8,467 bases of DNA from Moraxella pluranimalium. GTDB lineage: Bacteria; Pseudomonadota; Gammaproteobacteria; Pseudomonadales; Moraxellaceae. Positions 1 to 6,432 of this stretch are shown here, piece after piece; the stretch's first letter is position 1, and every line of letters begins with the position of its first letter. Where the stretch lies: assembly GCF_002014825.1 (NCBI RefSeq), contig NZ_MUYU01000020.1, forward strand, positions 1 to 8,467, written 5' to 3'. The position numbers and the translations under genes are program-made. The notes under the pieces were generated by a model that was given only the letters and a program-made list of their open reading frames with translations, had not been told where the DNA came from and searched no databases.

Positions 1-51
1 ACTTTTGGGGTGCGGCTCAAAAAAGGACGATTTTTGATATCAAGCGATGGC

Positions 52-312
52 TTATTTTTTGCCACGGTTTGCAAATGCACCAAAACGCTTGTTGAAAGTC
101 GCCACACGACCTTCGTTTGCAGTTTTGCGTTGTTCGCCAGTGTAGAATGGGTGCGACGCACTTGAGATATCCAATGGGAAGTATGGGTACTCTTGACCTT
201 CGTATTCACGAGTTGTCTTGGTAGCAACAGTTGAACGAGTTAGGAAGTACACATCAGCATTGGTATCGTGGAACAATACTTCGCGATAATCTGGGTGAAT
301 GTCTTTACGCAT
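52..312 (-). CDS. rpmE2: 50S ribosomal protein L31, type B (zinc-independent)
   Basis: An 86-residue protein starting [16 protein letters not shown] and ending in a basic tail (NRGKK). This is the type B L31 form: it lacks the CxxC zinc-binding cysteines of RpmE and has the longer middle segment with [20 protein letters not shown]31 sits at the subunit interface of the ribosome; the type B paralogue usually replaces the zinc-containing form when zinc is scarce (family knowledge). I chose the ATG at 312 rather than the TTG six codons upstream because MRKDIHP is the family N-terminus and an AAGAG Shine-Dalgarno lies about 7 nt before it. It follows ihfA on the same strand after a 195-nt gap. 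I saw no convincing Zur operator palindrome upstream, so zinc control is not shown here. Confidence 0.95.
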   Translation of the reverse strand: MRKDIHPDYREVLFHDTNADVYFLTRSTVATKTTREYEGQEYPYFPLDISSASHPFYTGEQRKTANEGRVATFNKRFGAFANRGKK

Positions 313-350
313 GATAAATCTCTTATCCAATAAACCTAAGCACTAATAAT

Positions 351-376
351 CACTGCTAGTCTTGCTAGAATCAGTG
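351..376 (-). promoter_or_regulatory. hairpin in the rpmE2 upstream region
   Basis: CACTGCTAG (351-359) pairs with CTAG (365-368) and CAGTG (372-376), giving a nine-pair stem with a three-base bulge and a five-base loop. It lies about 38 nt upstream of the rpmE2 ATG, so it would be in the mRNA leader if transcription starts further upstream. There is no U tract next to it, so it is not a terminator. A role in leader autoregulation is only a guess. No clear sigma70 promoter was recognised between ihfA and rpmE2. Confidence 0.25.
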
Positions 377-507
377 GAACATAGCCACGCCATCACCAAC
401 CAACTTTGGCATGCCGCACCATGTTTGTCTATGTTATTAGCCATCTTAAGTGGGAACATAAAGCCAATATTTTAGCAAAAACTAACTTAAGTATCAAGCA
501 ATTTTGC

Positions 508-816
508 TTACTTTTTGGCGTTTTGATTATTTTGGCTATCAACCCAGCCACGCAGTTTTTGACCTGCTTTAAAGGTCACCACACGGCGTGCTTCAACAGG
601 GATGCTCTCGCCAGTTTTTGGATTACGTCCTGGGCGTGATTTTTTGTCCTTGAGCTCAAAATTACCAAATCCTGACAGCTTGACTTCTTTGCCATCGGCA
701 AGGCTTTGGCTAATCTCTTCAAAAAACCCATCCACCAGCTTGCGCGCCTGCTGACGGGTCAATCGTAGGCGAATGGTCAGCTGATCTACCATATCCGCCT
801 TGGTCAGTGCACTCAT
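508..816 (-). CDS. ihfA: integration host factor alpha subunit
   Basis: A 102-residue member of the HU/IHF DNA-bending family (E. coli IhfA is 99). The N-terminal helices start [11 protein letters not shown]. The core GFGNFEL is at about residues 49-55. The beta-arm signature [10 protein letters not shown] is at about 61-70, with the proline at about 66 in the position that intercalates into DNA in IHF alpha. The [10 protein letters not shown] arm and the location downstream of pheT indicate alpha rather than beta or HU. It acts as a heterodimer with IhfB in nucleoid structure, transcription and recombination. The start is the ATG at 816, with AAGGA about 7 nt upstream; the TTG at 837 only adds seven unrelated codons. 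In enterics ihfA follows pheT directly; here an orphan gene and about 270 nt intervene, and ihfA appears to have its own promoter. Confidence 0.96.
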   Translation of the reverse strand: MSALTKADMVDQLTIRLRLTRQQARKLVDGFFEEISQSLADGKEVKLSGFGNFELKDKKSRPGRNPKTGESIPVEARRVVTFKAGQKLRGWVDSQNNQNAKK

Positions 817-879
817 GATTTTATCCTTATGTATCAATAAGCTACCTAATGCACGATTTCAAATTCAATCGTATTTATC

Positions 880-909
880 ATTGTACACTTGATTGTATGC
901 TTAATGCAA
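880..909 (-). promoter_or_regulatory. possible sigma70 promoter for ihfA
   Basis: On the minus strand, TTGCAT (904-909) is followed after 18 nt by TACAAT (880-885), about 65 nt before the ihfA start. A second TACAAT lies a few bases upstream. The -35 box is weak (three of six). An inverted repeat ACGATT/AATCGT lies just downstream at 853-872. The rest of 838-1087 is AT-rich, with nothing else recognised. Confidence 0.35.
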
Positions 910-1087
910 TTTAAATTTTTGTCCCAAGGTGATTTTTGTTAAATTAATTTGGGCAAGCACCAAAAATTAGCAAATGTGGCGAGCGGGTCTTATTGATATT
1001 TTCAGTCATCGGTCAAATATATAAGATGCACAGGGCAAACCATTGCTTTTTTAATGATACTAATTTTAAGCACTCCGACTTATTCAG

Positions 1088-1399
1088 CTAAGCCATATAT
1101 TTTTCAAAGACATACCGAGCGGCATATTCATCACATCTATCGAAATCACGGATGAAATTATATAAAAAATCACTAACTTGATAATTAAACTGAAAAACAA
1201 TGAAAGCTATTTGCTCTTGTATTAAGAAAAGCTCATGAATTAAATCTTTTGACTGATCAAAATCCAAATTCTTTGCCTGCTCCATCTTAAAGCGAATGGA
1301 GTATTCCGCTTGATTTAATATTGATTGAACTTCCTGATTACATCTTTCAATTATCAGTAAATTACCTTTTAGAATATCCAATTTTATCTGCACATCCAT
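1088..1399 (-). CDS. hypothetical protein, AT-rich orphan between pheT and ihfA
   Basis: A 103-residue protein starting MDVQIKLDILKG that I do not recognise. It reads as largely alpha-helical and amphipathic, with many I, L, F, Q and E residues. There is a stretch rich in hydrophobic and aromatic residues (about 60-80, including QIAFIVFQFNYQV), but no signal peptide, no clear membrane span, no cysteine motif and no catalytic signature. The start is the ATG at 1399, supported by AAGGGA 6 nt upstream; a GTG at 1456 is less likely because it lies inside the probable leader. Base composition stands out: hand-counted stretches run at about 23-37% GC, against about 58% in a sampled stretch of pheT. 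It is bounded by the pheT terminator upstream and about 270 nt of non-coding DNA downstream. This suggests an acquired single-gene cargo. Possible roles such as an immunity protein or antitoxin are pure speculation. Confidence 0.75.
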   Translation of the reverse strand: MDVQIKLDILKGNLLIIERCNQEVQSILNQAEYSIRFKMEQAKNLDFDQSKDLIHELFLIQEQIAFIVFQFNYQVSDFLYNFIRDFDRCDEYAARYVFEKYMA

Positions 1400-1461
1400 A
1401 ATACATCCCTTAACGATTGCTCTGGTGGGTAGAGTATGCACGATGCACCGCACCACTACCC

Positions 1462-1490
1462 ATTGTATACCAAATCCTTTACCCTATAAA
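1462..1490 (-). promoter_or_regulatory. possible promoter of the orphan gene
   Basis: On the minus strand, TTTATA (1485-1490) and TACAAT (1462-1467) are separated by 17 nt, directly after the pheT terminator. This places the start about 55 nt before the ATG at 1399. The -35 is four of six to consensus. The presumptive leader holds an imperfect inverted repeat with outer arms GGGTAG and CTACCC (about 1428-1462) around two TGCA copies. Confidence 0.35.
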
Positions 1491-1527
1491 CAAGACCGCC
1501 ACAAAGCATCGCAGTGTGGCGGTCTTG
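1491..1527 (-). terminator. intrinsic terminator after pheT
   Basis: A perfect 13-bp inverted repeat, CAAGACCGCCACA (1491-1503) with TGTGGCGGTCTTG (1515-1527), and an 11-nt loop. It lies about 45 nt beyond the pheT stop. On the minus strand the stem is followed by a short T-rich run (TTTAT), weaker than usual, but the stem is very stable. It separates pheST from the orphan gene and ihfA. Confidence 0.75.
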
Positions 1528-1571
1528 GCTTGATGGTTTTAGCGCATGATAATTACGCTACAAATCACCCA

Positions 1572-3968
1572 TCAGTCACGCAGTTTGGCACCGTGCTTGT
1601 CATCAAGTACAGCGACAACTTTATCCACCGCTTTTTTGATTTGTTCATCTTCAAGCGTCGCATCATGGTTTTGGAACACCATCGCAAACGCTAGTGAACG
1701 CATACCTGCCGGCAGTCGCTCGCCAGTATAGACATCAAATAGCCACACATCTTGTAGATGCACGCCTGCTGCCGCACGGATGTCTGCTTCAAGAGATTGC
1801 CAAGCAATATCAGTATCCACAAGCACCGCCAAATCACGGCGTACGCTTGGGAATTTGCTTGGCGCTTTGATAGCAGACTGCGTGTGATTGAGCGCAATCA
1901 GCTTATCTAGGTTCAGCTCAGCGACCCAAACGCTCGGCAGATCCATCGCTTTGGCAATGCTTGGATGCAGCTGACCAAACCAGCCCAGACGCTCACCATT
2001 CACTGACAGATAAGCACTTTGACCTGGGTGCAAGAAGTCCAAATCGGCACGCTCATAGCTGATGTGTGCTTTATTTAAGGTCGCAGGCAGCAGGCTTTCG
2101 ACATCACGCTTTAGATCAAAAAAGTCCATCGCACGGTTGGCATGGTGCTGCTCAGGATATACCATGCCTGTCGCCACGATGGCAAGGCTTGGTGTCTGCA
2201 CGAGACTTGCCACATCCGCCCCAACAAAGCTCAGACCCGTCTCAAACAGACGCACACGAGCCTGCTGACGGTTTAGGTTGTAGCTGACCACAGGCAATAG
2301 ACTTGATAGCAGTGTGCGACGCATCACCGCCAAATCACTTGAAATCGGATTGGCAAGCGGTAATACCGCACCCAGACTTTCATCATCAAATAGCGATTCA
2401 ATCTTAGCATCGCTAAAGCTAAAGCTCACCGCTTCATGGTAGCCAGCATCAGCTAGGGTAAGCTTGGCAACATGGATCAAATCCGCCGTATCATCATAAC
2501 GCATATCCACAGCAAAGCTTGGCAGGCGTACATCGATATTGGCATAGCCATAGATACGGGCAACTTCTTCGACCACATCTTCGGCGATATTCATATCAAA
2601 GCGATGGCTTGGTGCTTGGCAGATAAGTGTATCACCCTCCAAGCTGGTGGCGATTTCTAAGCGGTTTAGAATATCGACAATCTCATCGCTTGAGATAGCC
2701 ACGCCCAGTAGCTGCTCAACTTTTGCCACAGGTACACGGATGCTGTGGCGGGCAGGTAGTTTATCCATCGCTTCAACTGTGGTGATTGATCCTGCTGCAC
2801 CGCCTGCGACACTGATAATCAGACTGGTCGCTCGATCAAGCGCCGTGCGTGGCAACTCAAAATCTACCCCACGCTCAAAACGCTGTGATGCATCAGTATG
2901 CAGGCCAAAGCGACGCGCACGCCCTGCGATGGCAAGCTGATCAAAATGCGCACTTTCTAGCACGATACTGGTCGTCTCATCGCTCACCGCTGAGCGAGCA
3001 CCGCCCATAATCCCTGCCAAAGCAAGCACGCCGACATCATCAGCGATCACAAGCTCATCACCGGTCAAGGTAATCGTCTGCTCGTTCAATAGCTCAACCG
3101 TCTCGCCTGCGACAGAGTCACGCACCACGATATCACCGACAATCTTGTCAGCATCAAAGGCGTGTAGCGGCTGACCCAGCTCAAGTAGCACAAAGTTTGT
3201 CACATCGACCAAGAAATTATGCGTACGCACGCCCGATGCCACAAGTGCCGACTCCATCCATTCAGGCGTCGCCACACTACGATCAATGCCATCGATACGC
3301 TGCGTTAGATAGCGTGGGCAAGCGGTGGTATTCGCCACTTTTACGCCGACACTCGCTGTCGTGCTTGGATTGATGACATCAAACGACACACGGTTTAGCG
3401 GTAGGCGATTAATCACCGCAATCTCACGAGCCAGCCCCAGCACGCTTAGGCAATCGCCACGGTTTGGGGTGATGGCAATCTCAAAAATCTTGGCATCTAA
3501 GTTCAGATAACTGCGGACATCAACACCAATCGGCGCATCATCAGATAGCTCAAGTAAGCCATCAATCTTATCTTCAAGTCCAAGTTCTGATGCACCACAC
3601 AGCATCCCATGCGACTCCACGCCACGCAGTTTGCCTTTTTTGATTTTAAAGCCCTTGTCATCATCGCTTGGCAAGACAGCACCAACGGTCGCCACCGCCA
3701 CTTTTAGCCCGACACGCACATTTGGCGCACCGCAGACGATTTGTAATAGCTCACCTGTGCCGATATTGACACGAGTCACACGCAGGCGGTCGGCATCAGG
3801 ATGCTGAGCACATTCGATGACTTCACCGACCACGACACCGCTAAATGGCGGCGCAACCATTTCCATGCCATCGAGCTCAAGCCCCGCCATGGTCAGCTGT
3901 TCGCCCAAAGTTTCACTATCGACGCTTGGATTTGCCCATTGTCTTAGCCATTGTTCACTGATTTTCAT
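1572..3968 (-). CDS. pheT: phenylalanyl-tRNA synthetase beta subunit
   Basis: A 798-residue protein, full length for bacterial PheT (about 795 in E. coli). With PheS it forms the cytoplasmic alpha2beta2 enzyme that charges tRNA-Phe. Visible domains in order: an EMAP-like tRNA-binding domain (about 39-150; HPDADRL at 56-62, QIVCGAPNV at 76-84, ESHGMLC at 118-124); the B1/B3-B4 editing region with ITPNRGDCLS at 166-175 and the segment around HTDASQRFERGVDFE; a B5 domain around AEDVVEEVARIYGY; the catalytic-like core; and a C-terminal ferredoxin-like anticodon-binding domain (about 703-798, beginning PSKFPSVRRDL). The start ATG at 3968 has AGAG 7-10 nt upstream, and MKISEQWLRQW is the family N-terminus. 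It is 50 nt downstream of pheS in one operon and ends at the 1491-1527 terminator. No disruption was seen. Confidence 0.98.
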   Translation of the reverse strand: MKISEQWLRQWANPSVDSETLGEQLTMAGLELDGMEMVAPPFSGVVVGEVIECAQHPDADRLRVTRVNIGTGELLQIVCGAPNVRVGLKVAVATVGAVLPSDDDKGFKIKKGKLRGVESHGMLCGASELGLEDKIDGLLELSDDAPIGVDVRSYLNLDAKIFEIAITPNRGDCLSVLGLAREIAVINRLPLNRVSFDVINPSTTASVGVKVANTTACPRYLTQRIDGIDRSVATPEWMESALVASGVRTHNFLVDVTNFVLLELGQPLHAFDADKIVGDIVVRDSVAGETVELLNEQTITLTGDELVIADDVGVLALAGIMGGARSAVSDETTSIVLESAHFDQLAIAGRARRFGLHTDASQRFERGVDFELPRTALDRATSLIISVAGGAAGSITTVEAMDKLPARHSIRVPVAKVEQLLGVAISSDEIVDILNRLEIATSLEGDTLICQAPSHRFDMNIAEDVVEEVARIYGYANIDVRLPSFAVDMRYDDTADLIHVAKLTLADAGYHEAVSFSFSDAKIESLFDDESLGAVLPLANPISSDLAVMRRTLLSSLLPVVSYNLNRQQARVRLFETGLSFVGADVASLVQTPSLAIVATGMVYPEQHHANRAMDFFDLKRDVESLLPATLNKAHISYERADLDFLHPGQSAYLSVNGERLGWFGQLHPSIAKAMDLPSVWVAELNLDKLIALNHTQSAIKAPSKFPSVRRDLAVLVDTDIAWQSLEADIRAAAGVHLQDVWLFDVYTGERLPAGMRSLAFAMVFQNHDATLEDEQIKKAVDKVVAVLDDKHGAKLRD

Positions 3969-4018
3969 TGTAATCTCTGATATTTAAACTGTAAAAATTA
4001 ATTTCTTAGGCTTCAGAA

Positions 4019-5062
4019 TTAGCCAAATTGCTTCAAAAAGCGCAAATCATTTTGGAAAAATAAACGCAAATCATCAATGCCATAATACAGCATCGCAAAG
4101 CGTTCAATGCCAAGACCAAAGGCAAAGCCTGTGTATTCATTTGGGTCGATGCCACAGTTTTTGAGCACTTGTGGATGCACCATACCACAGCCAAGCACTT
4201 CTAGCCATTTGCCACTGTCTGATAGGATATCCACTTCGGCAGATGGCTCGGTGAATGGGAAAAACGATGGGCGAAAACGCACGGTCATTTTTTTGCCAAA
4301 AAACGCATCCAAAAACTCATGAATCAAGCCTTTGAGCTCGGCAAAGTTGCTTGATTTTGAAATCATCAAGCCTTCCATCTGATGAAACATCGGTGAGTGC
4401 GTCTGGTCTGAGTCACAGCGATACACGCGACCCGGGCAGATGATACGAATCGGCGGCTCGCTCTTTTCCATCGTGCGAATCTGCACGCTACTGGTGTGCG
4501 TGCGAAGTAGATAATGCGCATCAAAATAAAAGGTATCATGCATCGCACGGGCTGGATGATGGCTTGGGATGTTCAAGGCTTCAAAGTTATAATAATCGCT
4601 TTCAACTTCAGGGCCTGTCGCCACGCTAAATCCTGCTTGCACAAAAAACTGCTTCATACGCTCGGTCGTCTGCGTAATCGGGTGCAACGTGCCTTTGGTG
4701 ATACCACGCGCAGGCATGGTGATGTCCACCTGCTCACTGGCAAGCTTGGCATTGAGCGCAGCTGCCGCAAGGCTTTGGGCTTTGGTGTCAAGCGCCGTGC
4801 TGATACGGGTGCGTAGCTCATGCAGATAAGCGCCGTATTGTTTTTTGGCATCGGCATCTAAACTGCCCATTTGCTTGGATAATGCGGTCAAAGTGGCTTT
4901 TTTGCCTGTCAAATTGACACGAAGTTCTTGCAAGGTTTTTTCGTCGCTTGCCGTATCAATCAGCGCCACCGCCTGATCACCAAACGCCGTCAGCGCATCT
5001 GGGCTGATACTGGCAAGTGGTGCGTCTAGCGCAGGTAAATCAAAAGTAGTCTCTTGTGTCAT
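4019..5062 (-). CDS. pheS: phenylalanyl-tRNA synthetase alpha subunit
   Basis: A 347-residue catalytic alpha subunit of PheRS. The N-terminal ~100 residues are a charged coiled coil that contacts tRNA. The class II aminoacyl-tRNA synthetase core follows, with RTHTSSVQ at 187-194, motif 2 (GRVYRCD to FHQMEG, 211-231), the GCGMVHP segment at 291-297 and motif 3 GLGIERFAM at 316-324. Alanine 314 in GFAFG matches the position that sets the size of the phenylalanine pocket (A294 in E. coli), so specificity should be normal. The start ATG at 5062 has a GAAGAG Shine-Dalgarno about 7 nt upstream. In this genome the gene is separated from rplT by a terminator and has a consensus-like promoter of its own, with an unusual repeat array just upstream. 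No phenylalanine-rich leader peptide like PheM was found. Confidence 0.98.
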   Translation of the reverse strand: MTQETTFDLPALDAPLASISPDALTAFGDQAVALIDTASDEKTLQELRVNLTGKKATLTALSKQMGSLDADAKKQYGAYLHELRTRISTALDTKAQSLAAAALNAKLASEQVDITMPARGITKGTLHPITQTTERMKQFFVQAGFSVATGPEVESDYYNFEALNIPSHHPARAMHDTFYFDAHYLLRTHTSSVQIRTMEKSEPPIRIICPGRVYRCDSDQTHSPMFHQMEGLMISKSSNFAELKGLIHEFLDAFFGKKMTVRFRPSFFPFTEPSAEVDILSDSGKWLEVLGCGMVHPQVLKNCGIDPNEYTGFAFGLGIERFAMLYYGIDDLRLFFQNDLRFLKQFG

Positions 5063-5122
5063 GGTATCTCTTCGTCAGTCTTGCGCTAGGGCAGGATTTA
5101 TTTAACTATGATAAAACTGATT

Positions 5123-5151
5123 ATTCTAAAGAATTGGGCTAATTTTGTAAA
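5123..5151 (-). promoter_or_regulatory. sigma70 promoter for pheST
   Basis: On the minus strand, TTTACA (5146-5151) is followed after exactly 17 nt by TAGAAT (5123-5128); each is five of six to consensus. The predicted start near 5116 gives a leader of about 54 nt to the pheS ATG. It lies downstream of the rplT terminator and directly downstream of the repeat array at 5166-5240. Confidence 0.65.
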
Positions 5152-5165
5152 TGATTTGGCGGATG

Positions 5166-5240
5166 AAACATGGAAAAGTTTTTTAATTTTCCATGTTTAC
5201 CACAATTTCTTCCATGTTTACCACGATTTCTTCCCTGTTT
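5166..5240. repeat. 21-bp tandem repeats ending in a perfect 12-bp inverted repeat, upstream of pheS
   Basis: On the plus strand, two adjacent 21-bp units at 5191-5211 and 5212-5232 differ at one base. Both begin CCATGTTTACCAC and end ATTTCTT, and a partial third copy (CCCTGTTT) is at 5233-5240. The first unit overlaps a perfect inverted repeat: AAACATGGAAAA (5166-5177) and TTTTCCATGTTT (5187-5198), with a 9-nt loop. The block ends about 15 bp upstream of the pheS -35 box. There is no U tract, so it is not a normal terminator. The shape (direct copies of AAACATGGAA plus one inverted copy) suggests a multi-site operator, but this is inferred from layout only. Confidence 0.8.
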
Positions 5241-5307
5241 GGCGGTAGATACACCAATTTTCATCACAAATATCAACAGTGAAGCTATCCAAATGGGCGA
5301 CAACCCC

Positions 5308-5337
5308 AAAAACAAAAACCCCGCTCAATGAGCAGGG
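5308..5337 (-). terminator. intrinsic terminator of rpmI-rplT
   Basis: On the minus strand, CCCTGCTC (5337-5330) pairs with GAGCGGGG (5326-5319; seven Watson-Crick pairs and one G-T) around a 3-nt loop. It is followed by TTTTTGTTTTT. It starts 20 nt after the rplT stop, so it should uncouple the ribosomal genes from pheST, unlike the read-through arrangement of E. coli. Confidence 0.85.
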
Positions 5338-5357
5338 CTTTGTGTCTGATTGACAGC

Positions 5358-5714
5358 TTATGCTAGAGCAGCTTTTGCTTTTTCTGCGATTGCAGTGAAA
5401 GCGGCAGCGTCATGCATAGCGATGTCAGCTAGGATACGGCGGTCAATCTCAACATTTGCCTTTTTAAGGCCGTTGATTAGACGGCTGTATGACAAACCGT
5501 TTAGGCGAGCACCAGCGTTGATACGAGCAATCCACAGACGGCGGAAAGAGCGTTTTTTGTTACGGCGGTCACGATAAGCGTATTGACCAGCTTTCATAAC
5601 AGCTTGTACTGCTACACGATACACACGAGAGCGTGCGCCATAGTAGCCTTTTGCACGAGCTAGAACTTTTTTGTGACGGCGGTTTGCTTGTACACCACGT
5701 TTTACACGAGCCAT
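5358..5714 (-). CDS. rplT: 50S ribosomal protein L20
   Basis: A 118-residue protein, the standard length, starting [18 protein letters not shown], with the conserved [17 protein letters not shown] segment and the [15 protein letters not shown] core. The basic N-terminal half is the extension that threads into 23S rRNA during 50S assembly; the globular C-terminal half binds 23S rRNA helices H40-H41 and in E. coli also represses its own operon (family knowledge). The start ATG at 5714 has a strong AGGAG about 6 nt upstream. It lies 30 nt downstream of rpmI and shares its promoter. Confidence 0.98.
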   Translation of the reverse strand: MARVKRGVQANRRHKKVLARAKGYYGARSRVYRVAVQAVMKAGQYAYRDRRNKKRSFRRLWIARINAGARLNGLSYSRLINGLKKANVEIDRRILADIAMHDAAAFTAIAEKAKAALA

Positions 5715-5744
5715 TTTATTCTCCTAAAATATCCGAAAAGTTGA

Positions 5745-5936
5745 TTAGATGTATGGGCACATACGACGGATTGAAGCCACGTCTGATGCGTGCACCATAG
5801 TGCAACCACGCAATTGACGGATACGCTTTGGAGATTTTTTGGTCAAGATGTGACGCTTGAATGCTTGCTTACGCTTGAAGCCGTTTGCAGTTTTTTTGAA
5901 ACGCTTAGCGGCACCACGTTTGGTCTTAAGTTTCAT
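5745..5936 (-). CDS. rpmI: 50S ribosomal protein L35
   Basis: A 63-residue basic ribosomal protein, [16 protein letters not shown], with [18 protein letters not shown] in the middle and the C-terminal MCPYI seen in Moraxellaceae homologues. Usual bacterial L35 is 64-66 residues. The start ATG at 5936 is preceded by AAGAGG with a 6-nt spacing. It is the first gene of rpmI-rplT. In most gamma-proteobacteria infC would lie directly upstream; here there is a ~500-nt non-coding stretch and then a transposase gene. Confidence 0.97.
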   Translation of the reverse strand: MKLKTKRGAAKRFKKTANGFKRKQAFKRHILTKKSPKRIRQLRGCTMVHASDVASIRRMCPYI

Positions 5937-5951
5937 AATAACCTCTTTAAA

Positions 5952-5973
5952 ATCAAAAGCCTATCGGCTTGAT
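5952..5973 (-). promoter_or_regulatory. leader hairpin before rpmI, candidate L20 control site
   Basis: In the predicted rpmI leader, AUCAAGCC (minus strand, 5973-5966) pairs with GGC-UU and GAU (5961-5952) around a GAUA loop, with a two-base bulge. The stem lies just before the AAGAGG Shine-Dalgarno. L20 represses its operon by binding leader RNA in E. coli and Bacillus, so this position fits autoregulation. No detailed match to the 23S mimic was established. Confidence 0.3.
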
Positions 5974-6034
5974 GAATACCTGTTCGCCAGTTTGACCGAC
6001 CAAAATCAGCCACTGTCTAAAGGTGGGAATGCTT

Positions 6035-6063
6035 ATTATAACAGCGTTTACCACATCTTGCAA
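6035..6063 (-). promoter_or_regulatory. extended -10 sigma70 promoter for rpmI-rplT
   Basis: On the minus strand, TTGCAA (6058-6063), a 17-nt spacer ending in TGT, and a perfect TATAAT (6035-6040). The TGnTATAAT arrangement makes this an extended -10 promoter. The predicted start near 6028 leaves a leader of about 90 nt. A strong promoter here is consistent with rpmI-rplT being transcribed without infC upstream. Confidence 0.75.
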
Positions 6064-6202
6064 GTCCTTGCCTGCGCCAAACCCAAGCCAGCTTTACATT
6101 CTCAGGTTTTGTACCATGATAGGATAGGCTTGATAGACTGGATTGTCTTTTTAGGCTATTTTCAAAACCCGGTTGAAACCCCAACTCCATCCATCCTAAC
6201 AC

Positions 6203-6277
6203 AATCTCTGATTCTTGCAAAACTTGGTGGAAAAACAAATCACCTAAAATCTCTGATTCTTGCAAAATCTGGTGGAA
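6203..6277. repeat. 30-bp direct repeat pair, 45-bp period
   Basis: Two copies, at 6203-6232 and 6248-6277, both starting AATCTCTGATTCTTGCAAAA and ending GGTGGAA, differ at two bases and are separated by 15 bp. On the minus strand the period equals 15 codons and one open frame reads FHQILQESEI then FHQVLQESEI. That frame (6017-6295, 92 codons) lacks a Shine-Dalgarno and runs through the rpmI promoter, so I do not call it a gene. The rest of the gene-free stretch 6064-6362 shows no other recognisable feature. Confidence 0.75.
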
Positions 6278-6357
6278 GGCATCGGATGTGAGCATTGATT
6301 ATATTCGTATGGATTGTTTTTAATCAAGCTGTTTTACTTAACATATTTTATTTTCTT

Positions 6358-6403
6358 GGATAAAAACAAATCCAGTGCTTTGTTCAAGCCCTGGATTTGT
6401 TTT
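6358..6403 (-). terminator. intrinsic terminator of the transposase gene
   Basis: A perfect 13-bp stem: AAAACAAATCCAG on the plus strand at 6363-6375 pairs with CTGGATTTGTTTT at 6391-6403, with a 15-nt loop. On the minus strand it ends in TTTTTATCC. It lies about 30 nt past the transposase stop. The loop includes the sequence shared with the other side of the element. Confidence 0.7.
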
Positions 6404-6432
6404 AAGTGTGTATCGCTCTTGATGAGTCTTGC

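Noticed and set aside
488..520. A stem AAGCAA/TTGCTT at the end of ihfA as its terminator.
   Set aside because: The stem is only six AT-rich pairs overlapping the stop codon, with no U run on the minus strand.
406..639. A 77-codon plus-strand frame over the end of ihfA.
   Set aside because: It is antisense to ihfA with no start signals, and its apparent residues reflect the complement of the conserved ihfA sequence.
5166..5198. The 12-bp inverted repeat as an intrinsic terminator.
   Set aside because: The stem is AT-rich and neither side has a following U run; the real terminator for rplT is at 5308-5337.
5139..5264. A phenylalanine leader peptide (PheM-like) controlling pheST.
   Set aside because: The frame has only two scattered Phe codons and no Shine-Dalgarno, ends upstream of the predicted promoter start, and no U-tailed attenuator follows.
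5857..6291. A 144-codon plus-strand frame.
   Set aside because: It overlaps rpmI and its promoter on the opposite strand and has no start signals; a shadow frame.
6017..6295. A 92-codon minus-strand frame as a gene.
   Set aside because: There is no Shine-Dalgarno, it runs over the rpmI promoter, and its C-terminal half looks random. The repeat is described instead.
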